A stretch of DNA of 13,916 nt from Candidatus Bathyarchaeota archaeon (GCA_005883695.1 VBBV01000032.1:1-13916); one strand, 5' to 3'; shown: positions 1 to 8,271, counted from the first letter of the stretch. Translations and numbers: made by a program. Notes: generated by a model not told the origin, from the letters alone.

Positions 1-27
1 TCTGGAGGCGTTCCACGGGTCCTCATC

Positions 28-1182
28 TCAGTTTTTGACGAATCTCGCTATGAAATAGCCTGTCTCGTGAGCATCGGGATTGAATCTCTGCGTGAGACGA
101 TCCCTATCGAACCCATTCTCACCAAGAACTGGGCGTTGTACTTCCAAAGTCAACCCTAATTCTTTCTCCGCAAAACCCACAACGTCCTCGCATTCTTCCT
201 TGGTAATCGTGCAGACGCTGTACACAATTGTTCCGTCTTTCTCTGTGATGTGAGAAGCTGTCGTTAGAAACTGTTTTTGATAATCTGCTGAGTTCTCTAC
301 ATTCTGAGCGGTAGTCTCGAGGGCAAGTTTCGGAATTATTCCAAGTGCCGTGCAAGGCGGGTCCACCAGCACCCTGTCGGCTTTGATGTTGTAGTCTCTA
401 TGGACGTATCGAGAATCATGCGATATCAGCTGGTAGTTTGCGCATCCCATCCTCTGCATGAGTTCGTTTGCCTTCTGGACTTTTCGCGCGTTGCGATCGA
501 ATCCGATTATCCTAGCCTTGTTCCGGGTCAGTTGGGCTATGTGACTTGTCTTGCCGCCGGGCGCGCAGTTGAGATCGACAATAGTCTCTCCCGCTTTCGG
601 ATCTAGAATATGGCTTGTCAGGATGGCGGGTAATGACTGAAGGTGGATTTGCCCATCAGAGTACCACGGGGTTTCCATTATGCTCGGCAAGCCCGTTCTG
701 CTGTTCTTGATCTCTACTGCGACTCCTTGTCGGTACGTGAGGATGCTTGTCTCGCTCTGGTGGGATACCCCGGAGCCTACGGCTGTTCCGCCCTCATCGA
801 CCACTGTTACCTTCATGCCTGGTCGCAGTCCATGGCACCGTTTTACGCCGGGAGCGTAGAGATGTGCGCCTAGTTGAACCGCTTCCGCCGCGAACCTGTT
901 CGCTTCCACAATAACGCCATCGGTTTCTATCTTGGATGCGCTGGGATGGAGGGACGCGGCATCATCAAGATGCATGTAAGCTTCGGCGTTCAGACCATTC
1001 GCTATCATCGATCGGATGATCGCGTCCCGCTCGGCCTTCAGTGTGTTTATCCGAAGATAATATTTCGAAGGAATCGCGGTCATCGCGGAGAGAACTCGGG
1101 CGGTTCGTGGGCCATAAGTTTCGCGGAGACGGCTCTCTAATCCTGAATCTAGTTCTAACCTCTCGGGAGCTTCCAGAAGCAA
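28..1182 (-). CDS. NOL1/NOP2/Sun-family RNA cytosine-5 methyltransferase with PUA domain (NSUN6 / archaeal Trm72-like)
   Basis: Predicted SAM-dependent RNA m5C methyltransferase of 384 aa. The sequence shows an N-terminal segment, a PUA-like RNA-binding domain (about residues 93-167, with YAPGVKRC and GLRPGMKVTVVD), then a Rossmann methyltransferase domain. SAM motif I is DLNCAPGGKT (203-212). Motif IV DPPCTALG carries Cys277 and motif VI YSVCT carries Cys324, the two-cysteine arrangement of this family. A PUA placed before the catalytic domain is the layout of human NSUN6 and its archaeal relatives, which methylate C72 in the acceptor stem of some tRNAs; that substrate is inferred here. The start is a TTG: an in-frame TAA lies only four codons upstream and no ATG or GTG is available. 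It has no Shine-Dalgarno motif but has a TATA-like box about 35-40 nt upstream, so a nearly leaderless mRNA is likely. It diverges from the small zinc-ribbon gene at 1266. Family call is firm; tRNA specificity is moderate. Confidence 0.88.
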   Translation of the reverse strand: MLLEAPERLELDSGLESRLRETYGPRTARVLSAMTAIPSKYYLRINTLKAERDAIIRSMIANGLNAEAYMHLDDAASLHPSASKIETDGVIVEANRFAAEAVQLGAHLYAPGVKRCHGLRPGMKVTVVDEGGTAVGSGVSHQSETSILTYRQGVAVEIKNSRTGLPSIMETPWYSDGQIHLQSLPAILTSHILDPKAGETIVDLNCAPGGKTSHIAQLTRNKARIIGFDRNARKVQKANELMQRMGCANYQLISHDSRYVHRDYNIKADRVLVDPPCTALGIIPKLALETTAQNVENSADYQKQFLTTASHITEKDGTIVYSVCTITKEECEDVVGFAEKELGLTLEVQRPVLGENGFDRDRLTQRFNPDAHETGYFIARFVKN

Positions 1183-1214
1183 TGTGACGTCGCTTTAGTG
1201 TTGGGTGGCTTTCT

Positions 1215-1224
1215 GGTTTAATTA
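1215..1224. promoter_or_regulatory. Shared TATA-like element between two divergent genes
   Basis: The A/T-rich core TTTAATTA is flanked by GG and CC and is nearly its own reverse complement (GGTTTAATTACC read on plus). It is placed suitably for both neighbours. On minus it would start transcription about 10 nt before the TTG of the methyltransferase; on plus about 20 nt before the ATG at 1266. Assigned by sequence and position only. Confidence 0.4.
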
Positions 1225-1265
1225 CCCTTGACCTTCGGCTCCGGTGAAGAAAGGGTCTCCTCGGA

Positions 1266-1481
1266 ATGGTAAGGGTGGTGTTGGAGCTTCGCTGCGTGAA
1301 ATGCGCGGTCAAGTTTGAGCGGAGCTTCGAGGAGAGAAGGAGACAGCTCAACTATTCTGAGGGAGAAATGTTGCAGCTTGACGAGAAAGCTTGCCCCAAC
1401 CACTGCGGCGGAGACTGGTTCGCTATCGAAAAACAACACCCGATCCGCAAGTTCAAGCGCCGATTCGGGCAGGACGCCTAA
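1266..1481 (+). CDS. Small zinc-ribbon-like protein, function unknown
   Basis: Short gene of 71 aa with no family I can name. It has two spaced cysteine pairs, Cys-x2-Cys (CVKC, residues 10-13) and Cys-x3-Cys (CPNHC, about 43-47), separated by a charged, probably helical segment rich in Arg and Glu. This fits a single zinc-binding ribbon of the kind found in small archaeal nucleic-acid or protein-binding factors. It ends with a basic tail (IRKFKRRFG). It starts at an ATG, has a TATA-like element 40-50 nt upstream and ends at TAA. It is divergent from the RNA methyltransferase and may share its promoter. Overlapping frames here encode low-complexity or unstructured peptides, so this is the best coding candidate. 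Function is not inferred beyond probable metal binding. Confidence 0.55.
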   Translation: MVRVVLELRCVKCAVKFERSFEERRRQLNYSEGEMLQLDEKACPNHCGGDWFAIEKQHPIRKFKRRFGQDA

Positions 1482-1813
1482 ACCGCGCCAGAATCGCCTA
1501 TTATCAGCCCAGATCTCAAATCTGGCGCCCTGTCGCTAAAATGCATAGCAAATCCTTCTTGACGACGCCTAGAATCGATAGGGCATCCAAGCCCAAACCC
1601 AGCCCAGAATCCCAGGACTCGCCCAGAATCCGCGCGAAACAGCCAGACACCTCTCCAAAAGGGGGGGTCTTGCACAGCGCACCTCGCAACGCAAGAGTGA
1701 GACTTTCCGCAAGCTCCAGAATGGCTCATTGCGAGTTACTCAAGGCTTAAACCAGTTCTTTCGCAAGCTACATTTTGATTCCTTACAGAAGAGACAGAAC
1801 TTCGGGATATGGA
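1482..1813. other. Intergenic stretch without a convincing gene
   Basis: About 330 bases between two small plus-strand genes. Open frames in it translate to Pro/Ser/Arg-rich sequence with no recognisable fold or motif, so I do not call a gene. It contains a four-copy degenerate repeat (1485-1631), a 6-bp hairpin (1509-1525), a run of seven G (1661-1667), and near its end a TATA-like GGCTTAAACC (1744-1753) that may drive the next gene. No tRNA cloverleaf or T-loop consensus was found. Confidence 0.6.
1485..1631 (+). repeat. Degenerate short direct repeat, four copies around CGCCYAGAATCS
   Basis: Copies begin near 1485 (GCGCCAGAATCG, one base shorter in the CC run), 1566 (CGCCTAGAATCG), 1601 (AGCCCAGAATCC) and 1620 (CGCCCAGAATCC). 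Spacing is irregular (about 81, 35 and 19 nt), unlike CRISPR. The last two are almost identical over 11 bases. They lie outside genes. They could be a remnant of tandem duplication or protein-binding sites; nothing decides between these. Confidence 0.35.
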
Positions 1814-2104
1814 TTGAAAAAGACGGCCAAGAAGAGCCCTCAGCTACTCAACGGCTTTCCCCACATTCCCTTCGACGAGTTTCCCCTCAAAAGATCAGAG
1901 GACCTTGTTGTCGTTCTGGAGAAAAACATGCCTGAGGGTGCGAAAGTGGAGGTTACTCCAATGGAAGACTCGCATCACTCTCCCTGTTTGGAGGAGATGG
2001 TAGCGATAATGGTACATGACATAGAAGAGGGAAAAGATTCCTCCGAGATCTACACCATCTACCAGTTCTGCCCCGCCTGCCACGTGGCAGTCAGAGTCCT
2101 GTAG
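1814..2104 (+). CDS. Small Cys/His-rich protein, function unknown
   Basis: Predicted protein of about 96 aa that I cannot assign to a named family. From the TTG at 1814 it begins MKKTAKK, then a hydrophobic beta-like strand (DLVVVLEK), an HHSPC motif, an alternating hydrophobic/acidic stretch, and ends with FCPACH and a short strand (VAVRVL). The HHxxC and CPxCH groups suggest one zinc site near the C-terminus. A TTG start at 1775 is also open and would add 13 residues that look non-coding (RRDRTSGYG); it lies about 27 nt after a TATA-like box and would be leaderless, so the start is uncertain. It ends at TAG only 6 nt from the leuS stop on the other strand, a very tight convergent arrangement. 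Frame composition and the clean cysteine motifs favour a real gene. Confidence 0.55.
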   Translation: MKKTAKKSPQLLNGFPHIPFDEFPLKRSEDLVVVLEKNMPEGAKVEVTPMEDSHHSPCLEEMVAIMVHDIEEGKDSSEIYTIYQFCPACHVAVRVL

Positions 2105-2110
2105 CCCGGA

Positions 2111-5035
2111 CTATTCCAGATAGATTGCCGGTCTGTACGGTTCCGACATTCGAGCCCGTTCCTTAGGGTCGCTTATCTTCAGATCTCCTTCCTGCCAGAC
2201 GTCAACCCCGCATTTGAATTCTCGTTGATAAAACTCTACTGAGTCAGCAAAGATCGTTTTCTCTGCCGTGATGCCATCTCGCAAACGCGACTCTCTCATC
2301 TCATCCGGCATCTGGTTTGCCTGTTGAATCGCCTTGGCTGCATAGTCTGCAGCAATCCTTCCCAGCGACCGGAGCTGAGGATCTCCCATGACATCCCTGA
2401 TGAAATCACCCTGATTCCTCTTCTCCTCCGCCGCCTTCAAAGCCTTGAGATAGACCTGCCATTTCCAATCCGCCGCCGTGTAGTAGGCGATGCGCTTCGG
2501 AGTGATGCCTGTGGCCTTCAGGATCTCGCCCGTATCGTCTAGCACTTGTCGAACGAGTGCCTCTGCCCGTTCAGCTGTGGGATCTTTCTCTGACTCGCTT
2601 TCTTCGGGCCAGTCGGTCTGGACAACGAATCCCTTGTTTCCGATACGGCTCCAGATCTCTTCTGCAGTATGTGGCGCAAGCGGCGCCATCATTCTCGCTC
2701 TCATCTCCAGTACCTTTCGCAGGATTCGGTCGCGATTGTCGGACCTCGGCTTCTTCGGCCCCAATCGTCGCTTGTACCATGCAATGTCGTTGTCGAGCTG
2801 GTAGAGAATGATGTTGATCGCCTCCCTGACTCTCAACCTGTCCAGTGCATTTGTGGCGGTCTGGACCGCGTTGCTCAAACGGCTGATCATCCACCGGTCG
2901 AGCATGGAGGGTTTCGATTTCCCAACTGTTTTCTTCGCGCTCAGTTTTCTCGCCTGTCCTATCAAAGTGGCGAGTCTCTCCTGAATCGACGCGGCGAGGC
3001 TTTCACTAAAGTCCGTGTCCTGGCCCAGTTCCGCTGTCGCCATGACTCCTACGCGGACAGGATCGGCTCCGAACTTGGCGATTCCCTGGCGGAGCGGGAT
3101 TATGTTCTCAAGTGATTTTGACATCTTCGAGCCTTCCATCAGAACAAAGCCGTTAGCCACTATTCCCTTTGGCCATTGCTTCTCGGGGAATAGGCTTGAG
3201 TGGTGGAATATGTAGAAGGATAGATGGTTCGAGACGAGGTCTCTGGCCGAATGGCGCATATCGACAGGATAGAAGTACTGGAACTCGCTTCGGATCCCAC
3301 TCAGGATTCTCTTGGGGATCCCGGTCTGCTCCGCAACCGTATCAACGGTTCCTTCTCCCAGAAGCGTGAAGTTGAAGAAGGCATCAGGTAATCTCGATGT
3401 GTCCTTTTCGAATTTCTTGAATACCACCCAGTCCTTGGCGAAGTACTTGGATAGTATGTAGTAGGCCATGTAGACGACTGAGTCGGAGAGGGCCTCGATG
3501 ATCCAGTTCTGGTCCCATGGAAGCTTCGTCCCCAGACCCACTGTACGTGCGCACGCTTTCTCCCTCAACCAGTCTAGAGTGTAGTTGAATTCGGCTCGAA
3601 GTTCTTCTGGTAGGATGACCATTTGGTCTAAGTTTTTGTGGGCGAGCTTCTTCCATTCAGGATCACCGTAGTTGATGAACCACTGGTTCTCTAGAATATG
3701 GACTAGGCATTTAGTTCCGCACCGGCAGACTACCGGCGGGTTTCTCAGTTCCAGAAAGGTCTCAATTTTTCCCTCTCTTGTCAGTTCCTCGACGATGGCT
3801 TCCCTGGCTTTAGCAACGGGCATCCCAGAGTAGCTTCCCGTGTTTTCTTTCATGATGCCGTCGTGGAATTCTTTCGAGTAGAGTTCCTGGGTCGCATGTT
3901 CTAGATGGGGGTCTTTCTGGTCTTTGATCTTGAATTTCTGGATCAGATCTGCGGCTGGGAGTTCGGAGAAGCCCTCAAGCCTGAGGATCGATAGTGGCCT
4001 GGTCGCTTGCAGGAGCTGCCCCGCCTCCGCTGAATCAGCATACCTCTGCCTGAGATCAGTTAGGGCTTGAAAGTCGTAAGGAGCGTGTCCTGGGACGGAC
4101 ATAACAACGCCCGTGCCATTGTCGGGTTCCACGAAGCTTCCCGGGAAGACTGGGACTTCGTTGCCAGTAACCGGATTCTGGACAGTCTTCCACAGCAACT
4201 CGCTTGCCTGAAGCTCACGTTCTACGGCGACTTGGTGATTCTGGTGTTGAAGCTTCTTGATAGCTTCCCTGCTGACGATCCAGTGCTCACCGTCGACATT
4301 GGCCTTGACATAGCTCGCGTCAGGGTTAATCCACAGGTTGGTAACTCCAAATACAGTCTCAGGCCTCAGAGTCGAAGTGGGATAGAATACCCCGTGCTTT
4401 TCGAACTTAACCAAATAGGACTGACCGATCTCAGGCTCGACATCTCCCATAGTATCCACAACCCCTACCGGGCTCTTGTCGTTGGGACACCAAGCGACCG
4501 GATGGGTTCCCCTAGTGATCAGTCCTTTCCGGTTCAGGGTCTGGAAATGCCACTCGATGTAGCGATTGTACAACGGGTCGATGGTAGTGAACTCTCGACG
4601 CCAGTCAACGGAGAACCCGATCTCCATCATTCCTTTCTTGATATCGTCGCGAAAGTATGAGGCCATCAACTTCGGATCTTTCAGCTTCTCCAGTGTCGCT
4701 GATGGGATCCCGTAGATCTTGGTGAAGGTCTCTAAGATCTCAGGGTCGCTTTCGCGTAGACGCTTCGCCATCGCGAAGAGTGGAGTGCCAGTATAGTGGA
4801 ACCCCATTGGAAAGAGAGTGTTGTAGCCTCTCATACGGTGATATCGGGCGTTAACGTCGGCGATGGTGTAGGTTCTCGCGTGCCCGATGTGTTGGGGGGA
4901 GTTCGGGTAGGGATAAGCTGCTGTCACGTAATACTTGGGCTTTCGTGGGTCCGGGTCTGTCTCGTGAATCTTGCGCCAGTTCCACTTCTTCTGCCACTTT
5001 CTTTCCAGGGCGTGCCAGTCAAGCTTGGCCGGCGT
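2111..5035 (-). CDS. leuS: Leucyl-tRNA synthetase, archaeal type, with apparent ACG start
   Basis: Class I synthetase that charges tRNA-Leu in the cytoplasm. With the start chosen here it has 974 aa, close to archaeal LeuRS (about 967 in Pyrococcus). Visible motifs are HIGH (about residues 49-52), the CP1 editing domain with TLRPET (about 222-227) and VMSVPGHAPYD (about 311-321, Gly where Ala is more usual), and KMSKS (about 637-641). It ends in PAIYLE, the family's usual C-terminus, at TAG. The first common start codon is GTG at 4927, but it lies inside the conserved strand before HIGH. The same frame upstream encodes the expected N-terminal helix (LDWHALERKWQKKW, then DPDPRKPKYY). No ATG, GTG or TTG exists between the upstream in-frame TAG and that helix. 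An ACG at 5035, 6 nt after GGAGGGAG, is the best-placed start. It overlaps alaS by 17 nt, so the two are probably co-transcribed. Confidence 0.93.
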   Translation of the reverse strand, partial: TPAKLDWHALERKWQKKWNWRKIHETDPDPRKPKYYVTAAYPYPNSPQHIGHARTYTIADVNARYHRMRGYNTLFPMGFHYTGTPLFAMAKRLRESDPEILETFTKIYGIPSATLEKLKDPKLMASYFRDDIKKGMMEIGFSVDWRREFTTIDPLYNRYIEWHFQTLNRKGLITRGTHPVAWCPNDKSPVGVVDTMGDVEPEIGQSYLVKFEKHGVFYPTSTLRPETVFGVTNLWINPDASYVKANVDGEHWIVSREAIKKLQHQNHQVAVERELQASELLWKTVQNPVTGNEVPVFPGSFVEPDNGTGVVMSVPGHAPYDFQALTDLRQRYADSAEAGQLLQATRPLSILRLEGFSELPAADLIQKFKIKDQKDPHLEHATQELYSKEFHDGIMKENTGSYSGMPVAKAREAIVEELTREGKIETFLELRNPPVVCRCGTKCLVHILENQWFINYGDPEWKKLAHKNLDQMVILPEELRAEFNYTLDWLREKACARTVGLGTKLPWDQNWIIEALSDSVVYMAYYILSKYFAKDWVVFKKFEKDTSRLPDAFFNFTLLGEGTVDTVAEQTGIPKRILSGIRSEFQYFYPVDMRHSARDLVSNHLSFYIFHHSSLFPEKQWPKGIVANGFVLMEGSKMSKSLENIIPLRQGIAKFGADPVRVGVMATAELGQDTDFSESLAASIQERLATLIGQARKLSAKKTVGKSKPSMLDRWMISRLSNAVQTATNALDRLRVREAINIILYQLDNDIAWYKRRLGPKKPRSDNRDRILRKVLEMRARMMAPLAPHTAEEIWSRIGNKGFVVQTDWPEESESEKDPTAERAEALVRQVLDDTGEILKATGITPKRIAYYTAADWKWQVYLKALKAAEEKRNQGDFIRDVMGDPQLRSLGRIAADYAAKAIQQANQMPDEMRESRLRDGITAEKTIFADSVEFYQREFKCGVDVWQEGDLKISDPKERARMSEPYRPAIYLE

Positions 5036-7811
5036 TACTGACTCCCTCCGCTGGGACTCCTATTCTCAACTGTTCTGTAATGATCTGTTCTGCGATCTTC
5101 AGCGCCTCGTCCACCCTGTCCTTTGAAGACCCACCGCCTGTCGCGAAGAAAGGTCTGCCTCCTCCTCCACCGTCTAGGACTTTCGAGGCTTCCGACACGA
5201 TGTGTCCAGAGTTGATGCCTGCTTTCACTGCCTCGTCGCCAGCCGCGGCTACGACCTGAACCCGCTCCGACACTTCGAATATTACCGCGATCATATTGGG
5301 GTCGGATTCCTTGAGCCGATTGGCAACCTCAACGGAATCGATACCTCTTCTCTTCGCCGTCTTTGCTAGTACCAGTCTGACTGTTCCGAAATTGATCGCT
5401 TTCTTTCCGAGCTGCTTGACATGGGCCTCCATGGTCTTTGCGTGAACTTTTTCGAGTTCTTTCTCTAGCGAATCCCTCTCAGCAAGTATTGCCTTGATTG
5501 TCTCTGGAAGCTTGTCAGGCGTTGTCTTCAACAGTTCGCTCGCTTTTGCAAGAGCTTCGCTCTGCTGATTGATCCGCTTCAGCGCGGGCTCGCCTGCTGA
5601 GAAGATAATCCTCTCGACGCCGTCTTGCAATTTGCTAGCTTTCTCGATCTTGAAGACTCCTAGTTCTCCCGTTCTCTTGCAGTGAGTTCCTCCGCACGCC
5701 TCAGCATCCCACCCTTGGATCCTCACTACTCGGATCTTGGAGCCTGGGACCGCTCCACCCTGATAGAGCCTGTAACCATACTTTGCCTCCGCCTTCTCAC
5801 GAGCCATCCATGCAACCTGCACGGGTAGGTCTCGCAGAATGACCTGGTTGACAAGCCGCTCGATCCGCTCCCTCTCCTTCGAACTAATCTCCCGATAGTG
5901 CGTGATGTCCAGCCTGCTGGACTCCACCTCTTTCTGCGCGCCAGCTTGCCAGACATGTTCGCCTAGCACTCTACGCGCAGCCCCAATCAGGACATGAGTA
6001 CCAGTATGGTGACGCATCAGATTCTGGCGCCGCTGCCAGTCAATCTCCCCCTCAACCAGATCACTCTCTTGATCGATGGGCTGGTCCAGAAAGTGAACGA
6101 TAGTGTTTCCGATCTTCTGGACGTTGGTGACCTTCAGCTTCTTATTGCCAACCCGAAGCTCGCCGTGATCCGCAGGCTGGCCGCCTCCTTCAGGATAGAA
6201 ACATGTCTGGTCCAGAACGACAGCGTTTTCCGCGACTCTGGCGACTATCTTTGCTTGGAAGCTTGTCTGATAGGCATCGTCGTAGTATAACGCTCGGGTC
6301 GCGGGAAGATCCTTTAGCTTCGCTTCCCATTGGGGCTCGGAAGGGGATGCCTCAAGACTGTTGGTCGGCTTTGAGTGTCGTTCGGCGACCAACGTCAAGA
6401 AGTTCTCGGGAACGTCGACCTCGACTCCAACCTTCTCCGCGCTCTCCTTCACGATCTCCGGAGTCAGGCCTTGGGAATCGTACAACAGAACGAGCTGCTC
6501 GGTGGGGATCTTTCGAACGCCTTGACTCGAGAGTTCCTTTGAAAGTCTGAGAACCGCTTCCGACCCCTTGCTGATCGTCTCCTCGTATTTTTCGACCTCA
6601 ATCTGTAGGCCATCCAGTATCTCTCCTCTCATCTCTCGGAGGAGATGGAACTCTCCACCCCACAATTTGATCTGTCCCTCGATTACGCCGGAAAGCTCCT
6701 GAAGGATTCCGATCTGTCGCGCCAGCCTTGCTGCTCGGCGAATGATAAGGCGGGTCAGGTAGCCTTCACCTACGTTGGACGGGACGACGCCTTCGGCTAG
6801 CAGGAAGGAAATCGATTTCGTATGGTCCGTGATCGCATATGCGGCTTCTAGGGTCTGGACGATGGCACGGAACACGTCTTTGTCCCGGCCGGTCTCCTGC
6901 GCTGTCGCGTCGACATATGCCTCCCTGGAGGCTCGACTGGAGGCCCCGTAGATTCCCGCCCACCTCGTAAGCGATGATAACGTGTTCTCGTCGAGGTCAA
7001 CCTTCGCCAGCTCCATAACCTGCGCGAGCAGGGGCCCATATACTGAATGGAATCCACTCGGTGAGCCCTGGGACAGCCAGGCCCATCTTTCCATTCCATA
7101 GCCTGTGTCCACTGTTCTGATTGGTAGGACTATGAGTTCTTCTCCTTGGACTTCGTACTGCATGAAGACAAGTGTCGATATTTCTAGTCCTGCTACTATC
7201 CCTTCGAGGTCCGGGCCCGCGTTTCCTCCGCCTGACCAGAAGTGTTCTTTGTAAGTGATTGACTCGGAGGGGACCCCCATCACGTCGGACAAGAGTTTGT
7301 GGTGGTAGCGGACAGTATCGTCTTTCCAGTAGATTTCCTTGTCCGGATAATTGAATGCGTGTGCTCCTCCCATCTCGAAGATGGACATGTGTCGGCCAGC
7401 GGCGCCAACCTGTTCGATGTCCGTGAAACGGATGCAGGGCTGGCTGATGACCAGGGGATTTGCCGGAGGGGGCATAGTTCCTTCTGTAACGTAAGGTTGG
7501 AAATCATAGATTGACGCGCCCACTAGGTATACGTCGTTACGCCAGCGGGCTACAATCGGGTAAGGATTGATCCTAGTGTGTCCTCGTTCGGCGAAATAGT
7601 CCATGAACTGAATCCTCATATCCGCTAAGGTGTAGCGTCGTTTTGTGGGGGGAGTTCCGATGAACGAGTATGGTGCACATGGAACCTCGCCACAAGTATT
7701 CTGTTCGGGAGCCCCCCAGTAGTTACTTCCGCATGATGGACATTTTCTTCGGATGAAGCCTAGTTCTCTGAAGTAGGGGAGGGCGAATTCTTCCGGGTTT
7801 ATTTCTGGCAT
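5019..7811 (-). CDS. alaS: Alanyl-tRNA synthetase, archaeal type
   Basis: Class II synthetase that charges tRNA-Ala and edits Ser/Gly-tRNA-Ala. At 930 aa it matches archaeal AlaRS. The N-terminal extension has a cysteine cluster (CPSC at 24-27, Cys40, Cys45) typical of the archaeal type. The catalytic core follows (WRNDVYLVGASIYDFQP, around 90-106; GGGNAGPDLEG, 194-204). The editing domain carries HHTGTH (601-606, HxxxH) and CGGTH (706-710, Cys and His), the four zinc ligands expected of AlaRS editing. A C-Ala-like end has the glycine-rich LDGGGGGRP. It starts at ATG with GGAGGG 9 nt upstream and ends at TGA. Its 3' end overlaps leuS. It lies 124 nt downstream of rpl12 in the same orientation, so read-through from the ribosomal operon is possible, though it may have its own promoter. 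Confidence 0.97.
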   Translation of the reverse strand: MPEINPEEFALPYFRELGFIRRKCPSCGSNYWGAPEQNTCGEVPCAPYSFIGTPPTKRRYTLADMRIQFMDYFAERGHTRINPYPIVARWRNDVYLVGASIYDFQPYVTEGTMPPPANPLVISQPCIRFTDIEQVGAAGRHMSIFEMGGAHAFNYPDKEIYWKDDTVRYHHKLLSDVMGVPSESITYKEHFWSGGGNAGPDLEGIVAGLEISTLVFMQYEVQGEELIVLPIRTVDTGYGMERWAWLSQGSPSGFHSVYGPLLAQVMELAKVDLDENTLSSLTRWAGIYGASSRASREAYVDATAQETGRDKDVFRAIVQTLEAAYAITDHTKSISFLLAEGVVPSNVGEGYLTRLIIRRAARLARQIGILQELSGVIEGQIKLWGGEFHLLREMRGEILDGLQIEVEKYEETISKGSEAVLRLSKELSSQGVRKIPTEQLVLLYDSQGLTPEIVKESAEKVGVEVDVPENFLTLVAERHSKPTNSLEASPSEPQWEAKLKDLPATRALYYDDAYQTSFQAKIVARVAENAVVLDQTCFYPEGGGQPADHGELRVGNKKLKVTNVQKIGNTIVHFLDQPIDQESDLVEGEIDWQRRQNLMRHHTGTHVLIGAARRVLGEHVWQAGAQKEVESSRLDITHYREISSKERERIERLVNQVILRDLPVQVAWMAREKAEAKYGYRLYQGGAVPGSKIRVVRIQGWDAEACGGTHCKRTGELGVFKIEKASKLQDGVERIIFSAGEPALKRINQQSEALAKASELLKTTPDKLPETIKAILAERDSLEKELEKVHAKTMEAHVKQLGKKAINFGTVRLVLAKTAKRRGIDSVEVANRLKESDPNMIAVIFEVSERVQVVAAAGDEAVKAGINSGHIVSEASKVLDGGGGGRPFFATGGGSSKDRVDEALKIAEQIITEQLRIGVPAEGVSNAGQA
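5042..5049 (-). promoter_or_regulatory. Strong Shine-Dalgarno motif before the ACG of leuS
   Basis: GGAGGGAG on the minus strand lies 6 nt before ACG (9 nt counted from its GGAGG core) and within the last codons of alaS. It is too far from the GTG at 4927 (over 110 nt) to serve it. This placement is the main reason for choosing ACG at 5035 as the leuS start. Confidence 0.6.
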
Positions 7812-7820
7812 CTAGCGTAT

Positions 7821-7826
7821 CCCTCC
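7821..7826 (-). promoter_or_regulatory. Shine-Dalgarno motif of alaS
   Basis: GGAGGG on the minus strand, 9 nt before the ATG at 7811. The 124-nt rpl12-alaS gap also has weak A/T-rich candidates for a TATA box (TTAAG near 7851, GATATTTC near 7846-7839); neither is convincing. No strong T-run terminator is seen after rpl12. Confidence 0.6.
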
Positions 7827-7935
7827 AGGATTGCTCTGGAAATATCGAGGCTTAACTGGGAAAACTGTTCTAGAGGATTGTCGACTCGAGGAGAAGACAG
7901 TGCGGAGCTATACCGCGAACCTCCTTGCTCACTCT

Positions 7936-8238
7936 CTAACCGAATAGTGCCCCGAGTCCTGCTAGAGCTTCTTCTTCCTTCTTCTTTTCTTCTTCGGCTG
8001 GTTTCTTGTCGTCCTTCTTTGCTTCAGTTGGTGCGGCCGGTGCTACTACTGGTGCAGCCATTGCGCTGGCCGACTTTAGAGCTTCGTCGATGTTAACTTC
8101 AGAAAGTGCCGCAACGAGGGCCTTGACTTGGGATTCTTCGGCTTGACTGCCGGCTGCACTTATGACTTTCTTCACATTTTCTTCTGTGACAGGCTGCGCT
8201 GATGAGTGCAGCAGGAGTGCAGCGTAAACATACTTCAC
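7936..8238 (-). CDS. rpl12: Ribosomal protein L12 (P1-type stalk protein)
   Basis: Acidic stalk protein of 100 aa that binds L10 as dimers and recruits translation factor GTPases to the large subunit. The sequence shows the archaeal P1 N-terminal dimerisation domain (MKYVYAALLLHSSAQ, helices to about residue 60), an Ala/Pro hinge (about 61-75), a Lys/Glu-rich segment, and the C-terminal GLGALFG that contacts translation factors. The start is GTG, fixed by the conserved KYVYAALLL. GAGG lies about 10 nt upstream. It stops at TAG right after GALFG, where the family normally ends, showing TAG acting as a true stop here. It is the last gene of the secE-spt5-rpl11-rpl1-rpl10-rpl12 operon, 60 nt after rpl10. 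Confidence 0.97.
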   Translation of the reverse strand: MKYVYAALLLHSSAQPVTEENVKKVISAAGSQAEESQVKALVAALSEVNIDEALKSASAMAAPVVAPAAPTEAKKDDKKPAEEEKKKEEEALAGLGALFG

Positions 8239-8271
8239 TGGACTTTTTCCTCTTTTCTCAGGATTGATTGG

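Noticed and set aside
1509..1525. Hairpin CCAGAT / ATCTGG resembling a tRNA anticodon arm
   Set aside because: Read as a 5-bp stem with a 7-nt loop, the base at position 33 would be C and not T, and no D-arm, T-arm or acceptor stem can be built around it.
1391..1750. Open frame of 119 codons on plus through the repeat-bearing gap
   Set aside because: Its translation is low-complexity (Pro, Ser, Arg, Lys) with no fold or motif, and it overlaps the better zinc-ribbon candidate in another frame.
4067..4660. Open frame of 197 codons on plus, antisense to leuS
   Set aside because: It lies entirely opposite well-conserved leuS sequence, has no recognisable motif and no promoter or ribosome binding site.
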